Assembly (NCBI GenBank): GCA_025350045.1
Contig: JANXYM010000028.1
Span: 1-47,687 of the forward strand
From: Methanomicrobiales archaeon
Lineage (GTDB): Archaea; Halobacteriota; Methanomicrobia; Methanomicrobiales; Methanospirillaceae
Length of the DNA stretch: 47,687 nucleotides
Direction: 5' to 3'
The notes beneath the pieces are model-generated. The model made no database searches. It was not told the DNA's origin and saw nothing but the letters and a program-made list of their open reading frames with translations. The number at the start of each line of letters is the position of its first letter. Within the stretch, counting starts at the first letter, position 1. Positions 16,548-24,747 of this stretch are shown piece by piece. Made by a program: the position numbers and the translations under genes.

Positions 16548-17483
16548 ATGGCAAAACAGTGCGATGAACCGGTCATCCAGATTCACTTAAAACCGAAGAT
16601 GACCGTTAATGAACTGGTCGTTGCAATGGGAAAGGCCGGGGCATACAATGGCGGGTCGCTGGCCCGGGCCGTGGATATCTATGACCAGATGTTAAAGGAT
16701 GCAGAGACTACCAAATTCTTCGGGCTTGCCGGTGCGATGGTTCCTGCGGGTATGGGCGGGATCATTTCTGATCTCATAAGGAGCGGGCACATCGATGTGC
16801 TCGTTTCAACCGGAGCAAACCTCACGCACGACATCATCGAGGCGATCGGCTGCAAACACTTCCACGGCTCTGCGTTCTGTAGTGATATCGAACTCCGGCA
16901 CGATGAGATCAACCGGATCTACGATGTCTATCTCCCCAATGAAGCCTTCGAGCACTTTGAGGTGTTCATGCAGAAGGTATTCGAAGAACTCGAACCCGGC
17001 AGCACCATCTCTATCTCTGCTCTCCTTAAGCATATAGGTAAGAACCTGAAGTCAGGTATCCTGCACACCGCATACCACAATAACATCCCGGTATACTGTC
17101 CCGCGGTACAGGACTCGATGATCGGTCTCCAGTACTGGCTCTTCTCCCAGACCAACAAGGTGACGGTTGATGCATTTTCCGATATGCCGGCTCTCATGGA
17201 CCTCTGTTTCACGACAAAGAAGGCCGGCGCCATGCTGGTCGGGGGCGGGGTGCCAAAGAACTTCATCCTCCAGAGCATGCTCATGACCCCCAACGGGTTC
17301 TCCTACGCGGTGCAGCTGACCGGTGACCGTCCCGATCTTGGCGGACTCTCGGGAGCTACACTGGATGAAGCCCGGTCATGGGGCAAGATCACCGAAGAGG
17401 CGCAGGCAGTAACGGTTTACGGCGATGCCACCATCACACTCCCAATAATGGTTGCTGCAGTACTGGAGCGGAGATCATCATGA
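16548..17483 (+). CDS. dys: Deoxyhypusine synthase
   Basis: This enzyme transfers the aminobutyl group of spermidine to a lysine of translation factor aIF5A, the first step of hypusine formation in the cytosol. The 311-residue product starts at ATG 16548 (MAKQCDEPVIQIHLKPKMTV), preceded by GGGGGAGAGGAC as ribosome binding site. NAD-binding signatures include GLAGAMVPAGMGGIISDLIR, VSTGANLTHDIIEAIG and LQLTGDRPDLGGLSGAT-type text (here VQLTGDRPDLGGLSGATLDE). The lysine that forms the enzyme intermediate lies in LVGGGVPKNFI. Length fits archaeal members. It overlaps pyrF by four bases, so the two are cotranslated. Confidence 0.95.
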   Translation: MAKQCDEPVIQIHLKPKMTVNELVVAMGKAGAYNGGSLARAVDIYDQMLKDAETTKFFGLAGAMVPAGMGGIISDLIRSGHIDVLVSTGANLTHDIIEAIGCKHFHGSAFCSDIELRHDEINRIYDVYLPNEAFEHFEVFMQKVFEELEPGSTISISALLKHIGKNLKSGILHTAYHNNIPVYCPAVQDSMIGLQYWLFSQTNKVTVDAFSDMPALMDLCFTTKKAGAMLVGGGVPKNFILQSMLMTPNGFSYAVQLTGDRPDLGGLSGATLDEARSWGKITEEAQAVTVYGDATITLPIMVAAVLERRSS

Positions 17484-18121
17484 CGGACCTGATCCTCGCA
17501 CTGGATGCGACCGATAAGAAAACAGCCCTGTCCATTGCCGATGCCTGTGCCCCCCACATCGATGCCATAAAACTCGGTTATCCCCTCATCCTCTCGTGCG
17601 GACTGGGCATCGCTGATGAGATCGCAGTGCACGATCTGCCACTGATCGCGGATTTCAAAGTCGCCGATATCCCCAATACCAACCGGCTCATAGCCGAGCA
17701 GGTCTTCGATGCGGGGTTCTCCTCCATCATCTGTCACGGGTTCACCGGGAAAGACTCGGTGGTTGCGTGCGTGGAGACTGCATTCGAGTGCGGGGGTGCA
17801 TGCTACGTGGTTGCCGAGATGAGCCATCCCGGTGCAACCGTTTTTTTCCATGGCGGGGCAGCCGAGAAGATAGCCGCGCTTGCCATGGAGTGCGGAGCCG
17901 ATGGCATCATCGCCCCGGCAACACGGCCGGAGCGGGTGAAGGTCTTACGAAGCATTGTGGGCAAACGGAAGATCCTGTCTCCCGGTGTAGGGGCCCAGGG
18001 AGGGGATGCTGATACCATTGCAAAACTTGTTGACGGAATTATCGTTGGCCGCGCGATCTACGAAGCAGAAGATCCCGCAACCGCTGCCAAAACATTCGCC
18101 CATATCCGATCCGCCAAATGA
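17480..18121 (+). CDS. pyrF: Orotidine-5'-phosphate decarboxylase
   Basis: PyrF decarboxylates OMP to UMP, the last step of pyrimidine synthesis. The 213-residue archaeal-type protein starts LILALDATDKK after MTD and has the catalytic D-x-K-x-x-D-I-P-N motif (LIADFKVADIPNTNRLIAEQ, about residues 50-69). The phosphate-binding loops are SPGVGAQGGD and DGIIVGRAIYEAEDP near the C-terminus. The ATG overlaps the dys stop (ATGA), indicating translational coupling. This linkage has no obvious metabolic logic. Length fits the family (about 215). Confidence 0.96.
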   Translation: MTDLILALDATDKKTALSIADACAPHIDAIKLGYPLILSCGLGIADEIAVHDLPLIADFKVADIPNTNRLIAEQVFDAGFSSIICHGFTGKDSVVACVETAFECGGACYVVAEMSHPGATVFFHGGAAEKIAALAMECGADGIIAPATRPERVKVLRSIVGKRKILSPGVGAQGGDADTIAKLVDGIIVGRAIYEAEDPATAAKTFAHIRSAK

Positions 18122-18333
18122 CCTGAGAGGGTCCCTGCAGTTCCGGGCAGTTTTACGGGATTTTGCAGGTGGCGGGGGCGTATTTGTGCCGATCGGGAAA
18201 AAGACCATTTCTGGCCCTGTTATGTCTGCCGTCCCTGATATGGCCCCTGTTCTATAACTGTATATAAATAGAACGTGTTTTGCGGCCAGATCTGCATATG
18301 CGCGCTTATTAATGGATAAAATGACCGTTCATT

Positions 18334-18358
18334 GAACCTACAGGTTCTAAATATTTAT
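18334..18358 (+). promoter_or_regulatory. Palindromic operator and TATA box of the NrdD-tail/cbiZ pair
   Basis: GAACCT and AGGTTC form a perfect palindrome with a two-base centre (18334-18347). It directly abuts a TATA element (TAAATATTTAT, 18348-18358). Transcription would start near 18380, so the ATG at 18383 is leaderless or nearly so. The palindrome occupies the BRE/TFB position, as expected for a repressor or activator site. The binding protein is unknown. Confidence 0.5.
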
Positions 18359-18382
18359 TAATGACCTGTGCGATGTTATAGT

Positions 18383-18745
18383 ATGGATTGGACAGCAGAT
18401 CATCGGAAACTGGCACAAAAATACAAGAGTGTAAATGAGATTCCGGAAAAGGAACGCAAATACAAGTGCCATACCTGCCACCACATTGTGGAGGAGAGCC
18501 CCTGTCCCGGCTGTGGTGAAACGCACTTGGAGATCATGTGCCCGCTCGATCACTGCCACTGCTCCCATGAGATTCTCTCAGGTATCGAATATTGTCCGCT
18601 CTGTGGCAAAGCGGTCTGCCCTGAATGCGGCTCCCATGATGTCACCCAGATCAGCAGGGTTACCGGTTACCTTCAGGATGTTTCCGGCTGGAATGCCGGC
18701 AAGCAGCAGGAACTCAAAGACCGGACACGTTATTCGGTTGCATGA
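18383..18745 (+). CDS. Stand-alone NrdD C-terminal (glycyl-radical/zinc) domain protein
   Basis: The 120-residue protein has four cysteine clusters: CHTC, CPGC, CPLDHCHC and CPLCGKAVCPECG. It then ends VTQISRVTGYLQDVSGWNAG and KQQELKDRTRYSVA. That end is the C-terminus of class III (anaerobic) ribonucleotide reductase: a four-Cys zinc site followed by R-V-x-G-Y with the glycyl-radical glycine, then WN.GK..E..DR. The catalytic barrel of NrdD (about 500 residues) is missing, and no stop-interrupted barrel lies upstream. By analogy with YfiD/GrcA, which replaces the damaged radical end of pyruvate formate-lyase, it could be a spare radical domain. It may instead be only a zinc protein derived from NrdD. 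It overlaps cbiZ by four bases. Confidence 0.65.
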   Translation: MDWTADHRKLAQKYKSVNEIPEKERKYKCHTCHHIVEESPCPGCGETHLEIMCPLDHCHCSHEILSGIEYCPLCGKAVCPECGSHDVTQISRVTGYLQDVSGWNAGKQQELKDRTRYSVA

Positions 18746-19617
18746 GATATTTCACTGATATCCATACTCTTTTCATCCGCGGTCCGTTCCGCGCTGCAAG
18801 TACCGGCATCAACGGCGGCATACGCCCGGTCACCACCCTCTTCAACCACACCGTTCCCGCGGGTTGGGACCGGTCTGAACCGGGAAAGGAACTCGACTTC
18901 GTCGCGGCAGGAGCCGGAATGGCACCGGACTTTTTCGGGCAGCTCACCACGGTACCGGTGCAGCAGTGCTGTGTGCTCCAGTACGATTTCATAACGGTCT
19001 TCATAACAGCCGGGATACGGCGCGAACCCCCGGAATCTGCCGGGACAATAAACATCATCGTCACCAGCAGCACAGGTATGGAGGATGCAGCCCTTCTCGA
19101 AACGATCATGGTGGCAACCGAGGCAAAGGCAGAAGCCCTTGCAGCACTCGGCCTCCCGCTGAGCGGCACACCGACCGATGCAGTGATCGCGGCCTGTGAA
19201 GGTGAGGTTACGCAAAAGTGTGCCGGGAGGCTGACCGAGACCGGGCGCCGGGTGCGTGCTGCCATACTCCACGGTATCCCGCATGCAATCCAGCGTCATG
19301 ACAGCGAAGGTAAGGACCATCAGCCATCATTTTTTGTTTTCAGCCGGATCAAGGGTGAACACTGGGTGGAGTGGACACCCCACAACTGTCCCTATTTTCC
19401 CTGCCACTTTGCCGGCCAGTGCTGCGACTTCTGCTACTGCCCGTTCTATCCGTGCACGGATGAGAATCTCGGTCTGTGGTCAGCAAGTTCCAATGGCAAC
19501 AAGGTATGGAATTGTGCGGAGTGCACGCTTCTCCATGAACCATCAATCGCCGAGTACCTGAAGAGAAACCCTTCGGCTCTTCTTGCTGAACTCAAGGCAC
19601 GGCAAAAAAAGAAATGA
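18742..19617 (+). CDS. cbiZ: Adenosylcobinamide amidohydrolase fused to a cysteine-rich domain
   Basis: CbiZ cleaves the aminopropanol side chain of salvaged cobinamides to adenosylcobyric acid, so external corrinoids can enter archaeal B12 synthesis. Residues 1-185 carry the CbiZ pattern (AASTGINGGIRPVTTLFNHT; GTINIIVTSSTGMEDAALLE; ATEAKAEALAALGLPLSGTP followed by TDAV). Residues about 205-275 are a separate Cys-rich module with CPYFPC, CCDFCYCPFYPC and CAEC, resembling the small cysteine-rich domain family (COG2158). It probably binds metal or a cluster. Fusion of the two is less usual than CbiZ alone. The start overlaps the stop of the NrdD-tail gene (ATGA). A B12 link is plausible since methanogens depend on corrinoid methyltransferases. 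Confidence 0.85.
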   Translation: MRYFTDIHTLFIRGPFRAASTGINGGIRPVTTLFNHTVPAGWDRSEPGKELDFVAAGAGMAPDFFGQLTTVPVQQCCVLQYDFITVFITAGIRREPPESAGTINIIVTSSTGMEDAALLETIMVATEAKAEALAALGLPLSGTPTDAVIAACEGEVTQKCAGRLTETGRRVRAAILHGIPHAIQRHDSEGKDHQPSFFVFSRIKGEHWVEWTPHNCPYFPCHFAGQCCDFCYCPFYPCTDENLGLWSASSNGNKVWNCAECTLLHEPSIAEYLKRNPSALLAELKARQKKK

Positions 19618-19628
19618 ATAAATTTTTC

Positions 19629-19826
19629 TTACTTCTCGTTGATGCCGAGAGCCTTGAGGAGCTCGGGCAGGGGAATACCGTGTGCCTCTGCTGCCTGGCG
19701 GATCGTCTCGCCGCGGGCGATCGCGCATCCTACGCAGCCCATGCCAAACTTAAAAAGTGCCTCGGTGGACTCGGGTTTTGCCTGTAATAATTCGTAGATA
19801 GTGCTGTCTGCATTAACTTCTGCCAT
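19629..19826 (-). CDS. DUF1858-domain small disulfide/hybrid-cluster-type protein
   Basis: The 65-residue protein is taken from ATG 19826 (MAEVNADSTIYELLQAKPES); the open frame begins earlier without homology-like text. It contains the DUF1858 pattern: T.YELL...PE....F.K.GMGCVGCAIARGETI, then AAEAHGIPLPELLKALG. The CVGC pair is typical. Such proteins occur alone or fused to redox and hybrid-cluster proteins, and a redox or sulfur-carrier role is presumed. It is convergent with cbiZ, 11 bases apart, and divergent from the RPA gene. Confidence 0.85.
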   Translation of the reverse strand: MAEVNADSTIYELLQAKPESTEALFKFGMGCVGCAIARGETIRQAAEAHGIPLPELLKALGINEK

Positions 19827-19938
19827 ACTCAGATAGTCTGCCTGTGGTAACATAAACCTGACCATTACGACTGCTATTTCCGGCTGCTATTACTACGATG
19901 AGATCACTTTCGCAACACACACTCAGTAATATATAGAC

Positions 19939-21231
19939 ATGATCAGATCCGATGCTTATGTGGAGATGTACGAAATGGATTTTTCCGAAGCAGCAGACAG
20001 AATCTCCCGTAAGTTCTCAAAAAGCGGACAGACCGTTGATTCAAAGAAGATCGAAGGCAAGCTCCGCAGACTGATCGAGGAGTTTGGCGTCCAGCCATCA
20101 GAAGCAGAGCGCAGCGTGACCAATGAACTCAACAAGGAGTTCAACATCCCCGCTATGGGAGCTGGCGGCAGCGCCGGCAGTGGTGGCGCAGGAAGCAGCG
20201 GCACGGCAGAGAAGAAGATCGCAGATGCGGCACCCGGCGAGTGGGTAACGATCGAAGGCAAGATCGTAGCGCTCGCAGCTCCCGCATCACCCGCGATTGC
20301 CCAGGGTGGCGTTATCGCTGATGATTCCGGCGCCATCCGTTTTGTGGCCTGGGCAAAGGCAAACGCACCGGCCATGGCACAGGGCAGCTGGTACCGGATC
20401 GAATCCGCGGTTGTCGACGAATTCAAGGGAATCGCGAGCCTGAAGATCCATTCCGGCACCACAATCAAGGAGATCGAAGAGGACCGGGCACTCATGCCCT
20501 CTACGGTACCCATCGGAGAACTACGCCCCGGCATCGGCAGTATCCGGGCAAAAGTGGTCCAGGAATGGGACGCATCGCACGAACGGATGCTCCAGTCCGG
20601 CCTGCTGGGTGACGAGACCGGCACGATCAAGTTCGTGATCTGGAAAGAGCCGGGCAAGGAGAGTCTTGCACCGGGTTCGGTGTACAATATCTTCTACGCA
20701 CAGGTGGACGAGTACAACGGCAGGCTCTCGCTGAACCTCAATTCGGCAATGGTCATGCAGGAAGAGGGCGATATCGCGGTAAGCGGGGGCGAAGCAGCCC
20801 TCAGCGGCGCCATCGTGCATGTCGCACCCGGCTCCGGCATCATCAAGCGCTGCCCGGTAGAAGGCTGTAACCGTGCCCTCTCCCGCCAGAACTACTGCCC
20901 CGTGCACGAGATCCAGCCGAAGTTCACCTATGATCTGCGGATCAAGGGGTGGCTGGACGATGGCGAGAAGACGCACAGTGTGCTGCTCCAGCGCGATGTG
21001 GTAGAGTCGCTCACAGGAATTTCCCTCACGGCAGCACAGGAGATCGCCGAGAATAACCCGCTGGGCATGGACGAGGTCTTCCTCCAGATGCGGGACAAGG
21101 TGCTTGGCCGCTATATCACCTGCCACGGGCGCGATATCGAGAACCGCGTGATCGTCAACAAGTGTGAGCCGGTGACGTTTGAGAGCGAAAAACATACCGC
21201 GCTTCTCAACCGGGCCGGGGGTGCATCATGA
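19939..21231 (+). CDS. rpa: Replication protein A (single-stranded DNA-binding), large subunit
   Basis: RPA coats single-stranded DNA in replication and repair. The 430-residue protein has an N-terminal helical part (VDSKKIEGKLRRLIEEFGVQ), a Gly/Ser/Ala linker (about 75-90) and OB folds at about 95-185 and 190-285. The OB folds show GEWVTIEGKIVAL with DDSGAIRFVAWA, and GSIRAKVVQEWDASH with DETGTIKFVIWK. A zinc finger starts at C305 (CPVEGCNRALSRQNYCPVH), followed by a final OB-like region. The layout matches euryarchaeal RPA with a zinc finger. A TATA-like AATATATA lies only a few bases before ATG 19939, so initiation at 19966 (MYEMDF) is as plausible as the first ATG. The stop overlaps the next start by four bases. 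Confidence 0.93.
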   Translation: MIRSDAYVEMYEMDFSEAADRISRKFSKSGQTVDSKKIEGKLRRLIEEFGVQPSEAERSVTNELNKEFNIPAMGAGGSAGSGGAGSSGTAEKKIADAAPGEWVTIEGKIVALAAPASPAIAQGGVIADDSGAIRFVAWAKANAPAMAQGSWYRIESAVVDEFKGIASLKIHSGTTIKEIEEDRALMPSTVPIGELRPGIGSIRAKVVQEWDASHERMLQSGLLGDETGTIKFVIWKEPGKESLAPGSVYNIFYAQVDEYNGRLSLNLNSAMVMQEEGDIAVSGGEAALSGAIVHVAPGSGIIKRCPVEGCNRALSRQNYCPVHEIQPKFTYDLRIKGWLDDGEKTHSVLLQRDVVESLTGISLTAAQEIAENNPLGMDEVFLQMRDKVLGRYITCHGRDIENRVIVNKCEPVTFESEKHTALLNRAGGAS

Positions 21232-21830
21232 GCACGCCCGCTCGCGAGATGGGGAAGAAAGATGCGTCATTCGAGCGCGAACCGGCACGACGGGTCTTTG
21301 CCAGCGAGCTGCGGGAATGCCGGTACCAGTTCAAGGATGGCGAGGACGAGAAGAGCCCGACATTTGTCCTGCTCCCGACCGGAGAGCGCTGCAACCGGGT
21401 CTTTATCGTTGGCACACTGACCGAGAAGCAGCGGCAGGGCGACCAGAATATGTTCTACCGCGGGAGAGTGGTAGACCCGACCGGGACCTTCTTTATCATG
21501 GCCGGCAGTTACCAGCCCGAAGCCATGCAGCAGCTGGCAAAGATCGAGACACCGGCTTTTGTCGCGGTCATTGGCAAACCGAGCCTGTACCGGAAGGACG
21601 AGGCCAGTGCACCGATGATTTCCATCCGCGTGGAGTCGATCAATGTCGTGGACAAGGAGACCCGGGATCTCTGGGTGCTCGATACGGCTGAACGCACCCT
21701 CGACAGAATCGAGGCGTTTGCAACGGGAACCGGGACGGATGTAGTAAAGGCAAAGGAGCAGTATCCCACGATTGATCCGGTGACATTCCGTAAGATCGCA
21801 TACGATGCGCTGGCGCAGATCAAGATATAA
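21228..21830 (+). CDS. RPA-associated protein (Rpap, COG3390-type)
   Basis: The 200-residue partner is encoded with RPA in many euryarchaea and is known to bind it. It begins with EREPARRVFASELRECRYQF, the conserved entry of the family. An OB fold follows (RCNRVFIVGTLTEKQRQGDQ, YRGRVVDPTGTFFIMAGSYQ, TPAFVAVIGKPSLYRKDE), and the C-terminal helical end is FRKIAYDALAQIKI. The ATGA overlap with the RPA gene ensures coupled synthesis. In haloarchaea these pairs act in DNA repair; the same is expected here. Confidence 0.92.
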   Translation: MSTPAREMGKKDASFEREPARRVFASELRECRYQFKDGEDEKSPTFVLLPTGERCNRVFIVGTLTEKQRQGDQNMFYRGRVVDPTGTFFIMAGSYQPEAMQQLAKIETPAFVAVIGKPSLYRKDEASAPMISIRVESINVVDKETRDLWVLDTAERTLDRIEAFATGTGTDVVKAKEQYPTIDPVTFRKIAYDALAQIKI

Positions 21831-21841
21831 TCCCTATTTTT

Positions 21842-22710
21842 ATGAGCAATCACCATTCACCTGCTCCACCAACCCGGGATGTAGCAGTACAACACCGCCA
21901 GTCCCTTGCAACCGGTTTCCGGGATGTGGGCCGCTCGGGAGATCCCACTGCATGTGCCCGGTGCCTTGACCTGATTGCCGCATGCCATTCTTTCAGGAAA
22001 TCAAGGAAGATAGTTTCCGGATCATCGCAGATACTGATCCGTTAAGAGTGCTGGATGCCGGTTGCGGGGCAGGAACCGATCTCACCACCCTCGCATCCCG
22101 TCTCCCTGAAAAAACTCATATTTATGGGCTGGATATGAGCGGATCCATTCTTGCACATGCAGCAGAACGAACGAAGGGAGTCAGGGACCGGTGTTCGCTT
22201 GTGAGGGGCGACATCACAAACATCCCCTGCCGTGACGCAGTATTCGACTCCTGCCGGATCGACAGGGTGCTCCAGCATATGTGTGCACCGGATCTGGGGA
22301 TTCTTGAACTCGCCCGCATCTTAAAACCCGGCGGTACACTGGTAGCCTTCGATAATGACTGGGACACCTTTTCGATAAACCTTGACGATCAGGATCTTGC
22401 CTCCCGGCTTGCCCGGTCCTGGCGCGACAGTTTTGTCTCGGGTCGGATCGGGCGGGACCTGCCCGGGATAATTTTGGAATGCGGGCTGACTGATATCCAT
22501 AGAGACCCCCGGACCCTGGTGCTGACCGATCTTTCGATTGCGGAACAGGTCTTTGATCTTCCGGTACTGATCGACCGGTCAGAGCGGGCCGGGATAATTA
22601 CGCCGTTTGAAATGGCAGGGATCAGGGAAGAGTTCTGCCGCAGAGCTGGCGAGGGGACATTCTGTACGGGATATACCGGGTTTCTTGCATGGGGAATAAA
22701 ACCCGGATAA
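21842..22710 (+). pseudogene. Class I SAM methyltransferase, interrupted by a frameshift
   Basis: The first frame (ATG 21842) reads QHRQSLATGFRDVGRSGDPT and LDLIAA, then breaks. From 21982 the next frame reads PFFQEIKEDSFRIIADTDPL followed by the SAM-binding motif RVLDAGCGAGTDLTTLA. One extra base at about 21981 would join them as LIAAMPFFQEIKE, so a single-base loss best explains the break. The catalytic part continues intact to 22710 (LVRGDITNIPCRDAVFDS, LELARILKPGGTLVAFDND). The Met at 21982 could restart translation and give a 242-residue methylase lacking about 47 N-terminal residues. The substrate is unknown. It may be a sequence error, a recent mutation or a shortened active enzyme. 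Confidence 0.7.
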
Positions 22711-22784
22711 AAGATGGGGCCCGTACTTGGCGACCCGCGGGGGACGTTCGCACAACCGAAAATGAATCTTGAGAGGGTTAACCC

Positions 22785-23969
22785 TCAGTATACCTCAACG
22801 AGTCCCTTGCTCTTTCCCGTTATCGACCGGCCCCCCTGCGGGGTTACAAGAAACGTATTCTCAATCCCCACAAGCCCGACTTTCGGTATACCTTTCTTGG
22901 GTTCGAGGGCAAAGACCATACCTTCCTGCAGAGGTTCATCAAATCCCTGCGCAATGACCGGCATCTCATCGATCCAGAGCCCGATCCCATGACCGAGGAA
23001 TTTTACCTTGTGCTTTCCGAATCCCATGAAGTTGTTTAAGAATTCCAGTTCAAGACCCTCCATCACCGTCGTGTAGATCTCTGACGGGGTAGCCCCCGGT
23101 TTGAGGAGCGCTGCGAGTTGATCCTGAATCGCCACACATCGCTCATGATCCCGTATCGCCTCGTCGGGGATCGACTTTCCGAACATGTAGCTCATGGTCT
23201 TGTCGGTCTGGTACCCTTTGTACCCGCACCCGATATCGACTACGACCAGATCACCCGTCTTCAGTTTCCTTTCCCGGCAACCCATCAGAGGGACGGAAGG
23301 GTGCATACCGAAGATGCCGCCGGGAGTATTGACGCAGGTAGGGGAGATGGAACTCGTGCCAAACCCTATCTGCCCCAGTAACATCTCGTTGAACATACCG
23401 AACCGGATGATACCCTGGTGACCTTCCTTTACCATAAGGGAGTAGAGATCGCAGGTGAGCCCGACCTCATCGATCCCTTCCATGAGCATACCGGGAATGC
23501 AGTCTTCGAGCACGTGGCGGTGGATCTTCCCTGCGTGTTCCATTAACGAGAGTTCGTACCGGCTCTTCACCGCCCTGACCGCTGAAACCTGTTCATCGAC
23601 CGCCTTCACATTGGAAAATGGCAGGTACTTCTGCAGCCGCTGGAGCTGGGCGATCGGCATCTGGTCGGTTTCAAGATACACTGTCGAGGGGAGGCTGCCC
23701 GTACCCTCAGCAACGTCCCGGTAACTCTTCATCTCCCGGATGTGGGGGAAGAGCGACTCGATCTTTGCCCGCTCGAAACTCTGCCGGACCCAGAATACCG
23801 CTTCTCCATCCTGCGGGATGAGCAGGAGCCCGTCCTGCATGGTACCGGTGAAGTAATAGAGAGGGATCTTGCCGACAATGGCTGCAAGATCCCAGCCGGG
23901 ACGGGTGCAATCCATCCTGGCCCGGAAACGCTTCAGCCGGTCTTCGAGTTCGGTGAGCGGGACTTTCAT
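22785..23969 (-). CDS. M24-family aminopeptidase P / prolidase-like
   Basis: The 394-residue protein starts at ATG 23969 (MKVPLTELEDRLKRFRARMD) and has the two-part creatinase/prolidase layout. The N-terminal domain (to about 155) carries the creatinase-N pattern. The pita-bread catalytic domain has the five metal ligands: the Asps in VVVDIGCGYKGYQTDKT, the His in KFLGHGIGLWIDE, and the Glus in FALEPKKG and VGIENTFLV. It should be a cytosolic two-metal peptidase cutting before or after proline. The extension left to 24251 is not protein-like and is excluded. It lies 100 bases from ribB on the same strand. Confidence 0.9.
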   Translation of the reverse strand: MKVPLTELEDRLKRFRARMDCTRPGWDLAAIVGKIPLYYFTGTMQDGLLLIPQDGEAVFWVRQSFERAKIESLFPHIREMKSYRDVAEGTGSLPSTVYLETDQMPIAQLQRLQKYLPFSNVKAVDEQVSAVRAVKSRYELSLMEHAGKIHRHVLEDCIPGMLMEGIDEVGLTCDLYSLMVKEGHQGIIRFGMFNEMLLGQIGFGTSSISPTCVNTPGGIFGMHPSVPLMGCRERKLKTGDLVVVDIGCGYKGYQTDKTMSYMFGKSIPDEAIRDHERCVAIQDQLAALLKPGATPSEIYTTVMEGLELEFLNNFMGFGKHKVKFLGHGIGLWIDEMPVIAQGFDEPLQEGMVFALEPKKGIPKVGLVGIENTFLVTPQGGRSITGKSKGLVEVY

Positions 23970-24069
23970 GGTGATAAAAACTGGGGCTGGAAGGGTAATA
24001 AGAATGATGAAATCGGTCTGCGAAAAGAAGGTTGTCCGGAATACCGGAGTCCCGTGAAAATTGAAGGGA

Positions 24070-24747
24070 TCAGCGGGAGGATTTATCTGCTTCCCACCGC
24101 TCCAGCACTTCCGGCCCTTCGACAAACACAAGCCCGTGTTTCCTTGCGTAGAGTTTCGCGTCTGCCTTCGAAAGTGCGTAACCGGATTCATCGTCCAGCA
24201 TCTCGCAGATGGTGACCGCAGGCGTGATCCCTGCCATCTCAGCCATTGCAATCGAGAGCTCGGTCTGGCCCTTTCTCACATCGAGAAGCCCGTCCGCTGC
24301 CCGCAGGAGCGCCATGTGACCCGGGGTGCGGAATGTCTCGTGGAAGTTGACCGTGCCACCCTTGAGTGCCCGTTTTACCTGTTCGGCGATCGCACTGACC
24401 GTCAGGGTACGGTCGCGATCGGTGATACCGGTAAACGTATTGCGGTGGTTCACCCAGAGTGAGAACGAGGAGTGGTTCTTCCGGTCGTACGGGATGTCGC
24501 CGTCCCGTTCCGCAACCGCAATCGCCCGGAGGGCGTCGCTGGCAAAAGGAAGACCAAGACGCTGGGCAGCTATCGGGTGGACTGCTGTGCAGATAAGTCC
24601 GCCGCCATCCTTTCGCATCTGCACGATGTGCTTTGGGGTAACCGCATCAGAGCGGATCGCAAAATCCGTCTCACCTTCCCGGTCATCGAAATCATAGAGA
24701 AGGATGAACTTGCCGTCACGGAGCGCTGCAAGCGCCTCATCCATCAC
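24070..24747 (-). CDS. ribB: 3,4-dihydroxy-2-butanone-4-phosphate synthase
   Basis: RibB turns ribulose 5-phosphate into the four-carbon unit of riboflavin. The 225-residue archaeal-type enzyme has the acidic metal and active-site loop DFDDREGETDFAIRSDAV (about 19-36), FTGITDRDRTLT, and the conserved FRTPGHMALLRA plus ALKGGT and GQTELSIAMAEMAGI. There is no GTP cyclohydrolase domain. The start overlaps the stop of the kinase/regulator gene (ATGA, 24744-24747), so the two riboflavin genes form one operon. Confidence 0.96.
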   Translation of the reverse strand: MMDEALAALRDGKFILLYDFDDREGETDFAIRSDAVTPKHIVQMRKDGGGLICTAVHPIAAQRLGLPFASDALRAIAVAERDGDIPYDRKNHSSFSLWVNHRNTFTGITDRDRTLTVSAIAEQVKRALKGGTVNFHETFRTPGHMALLRAADGLLDVRKGQTELSIAMAEMAGITPAVTICEMLDDESGYALSKADAKLYARKHGLVFVEGPEVLERWEADKSSR

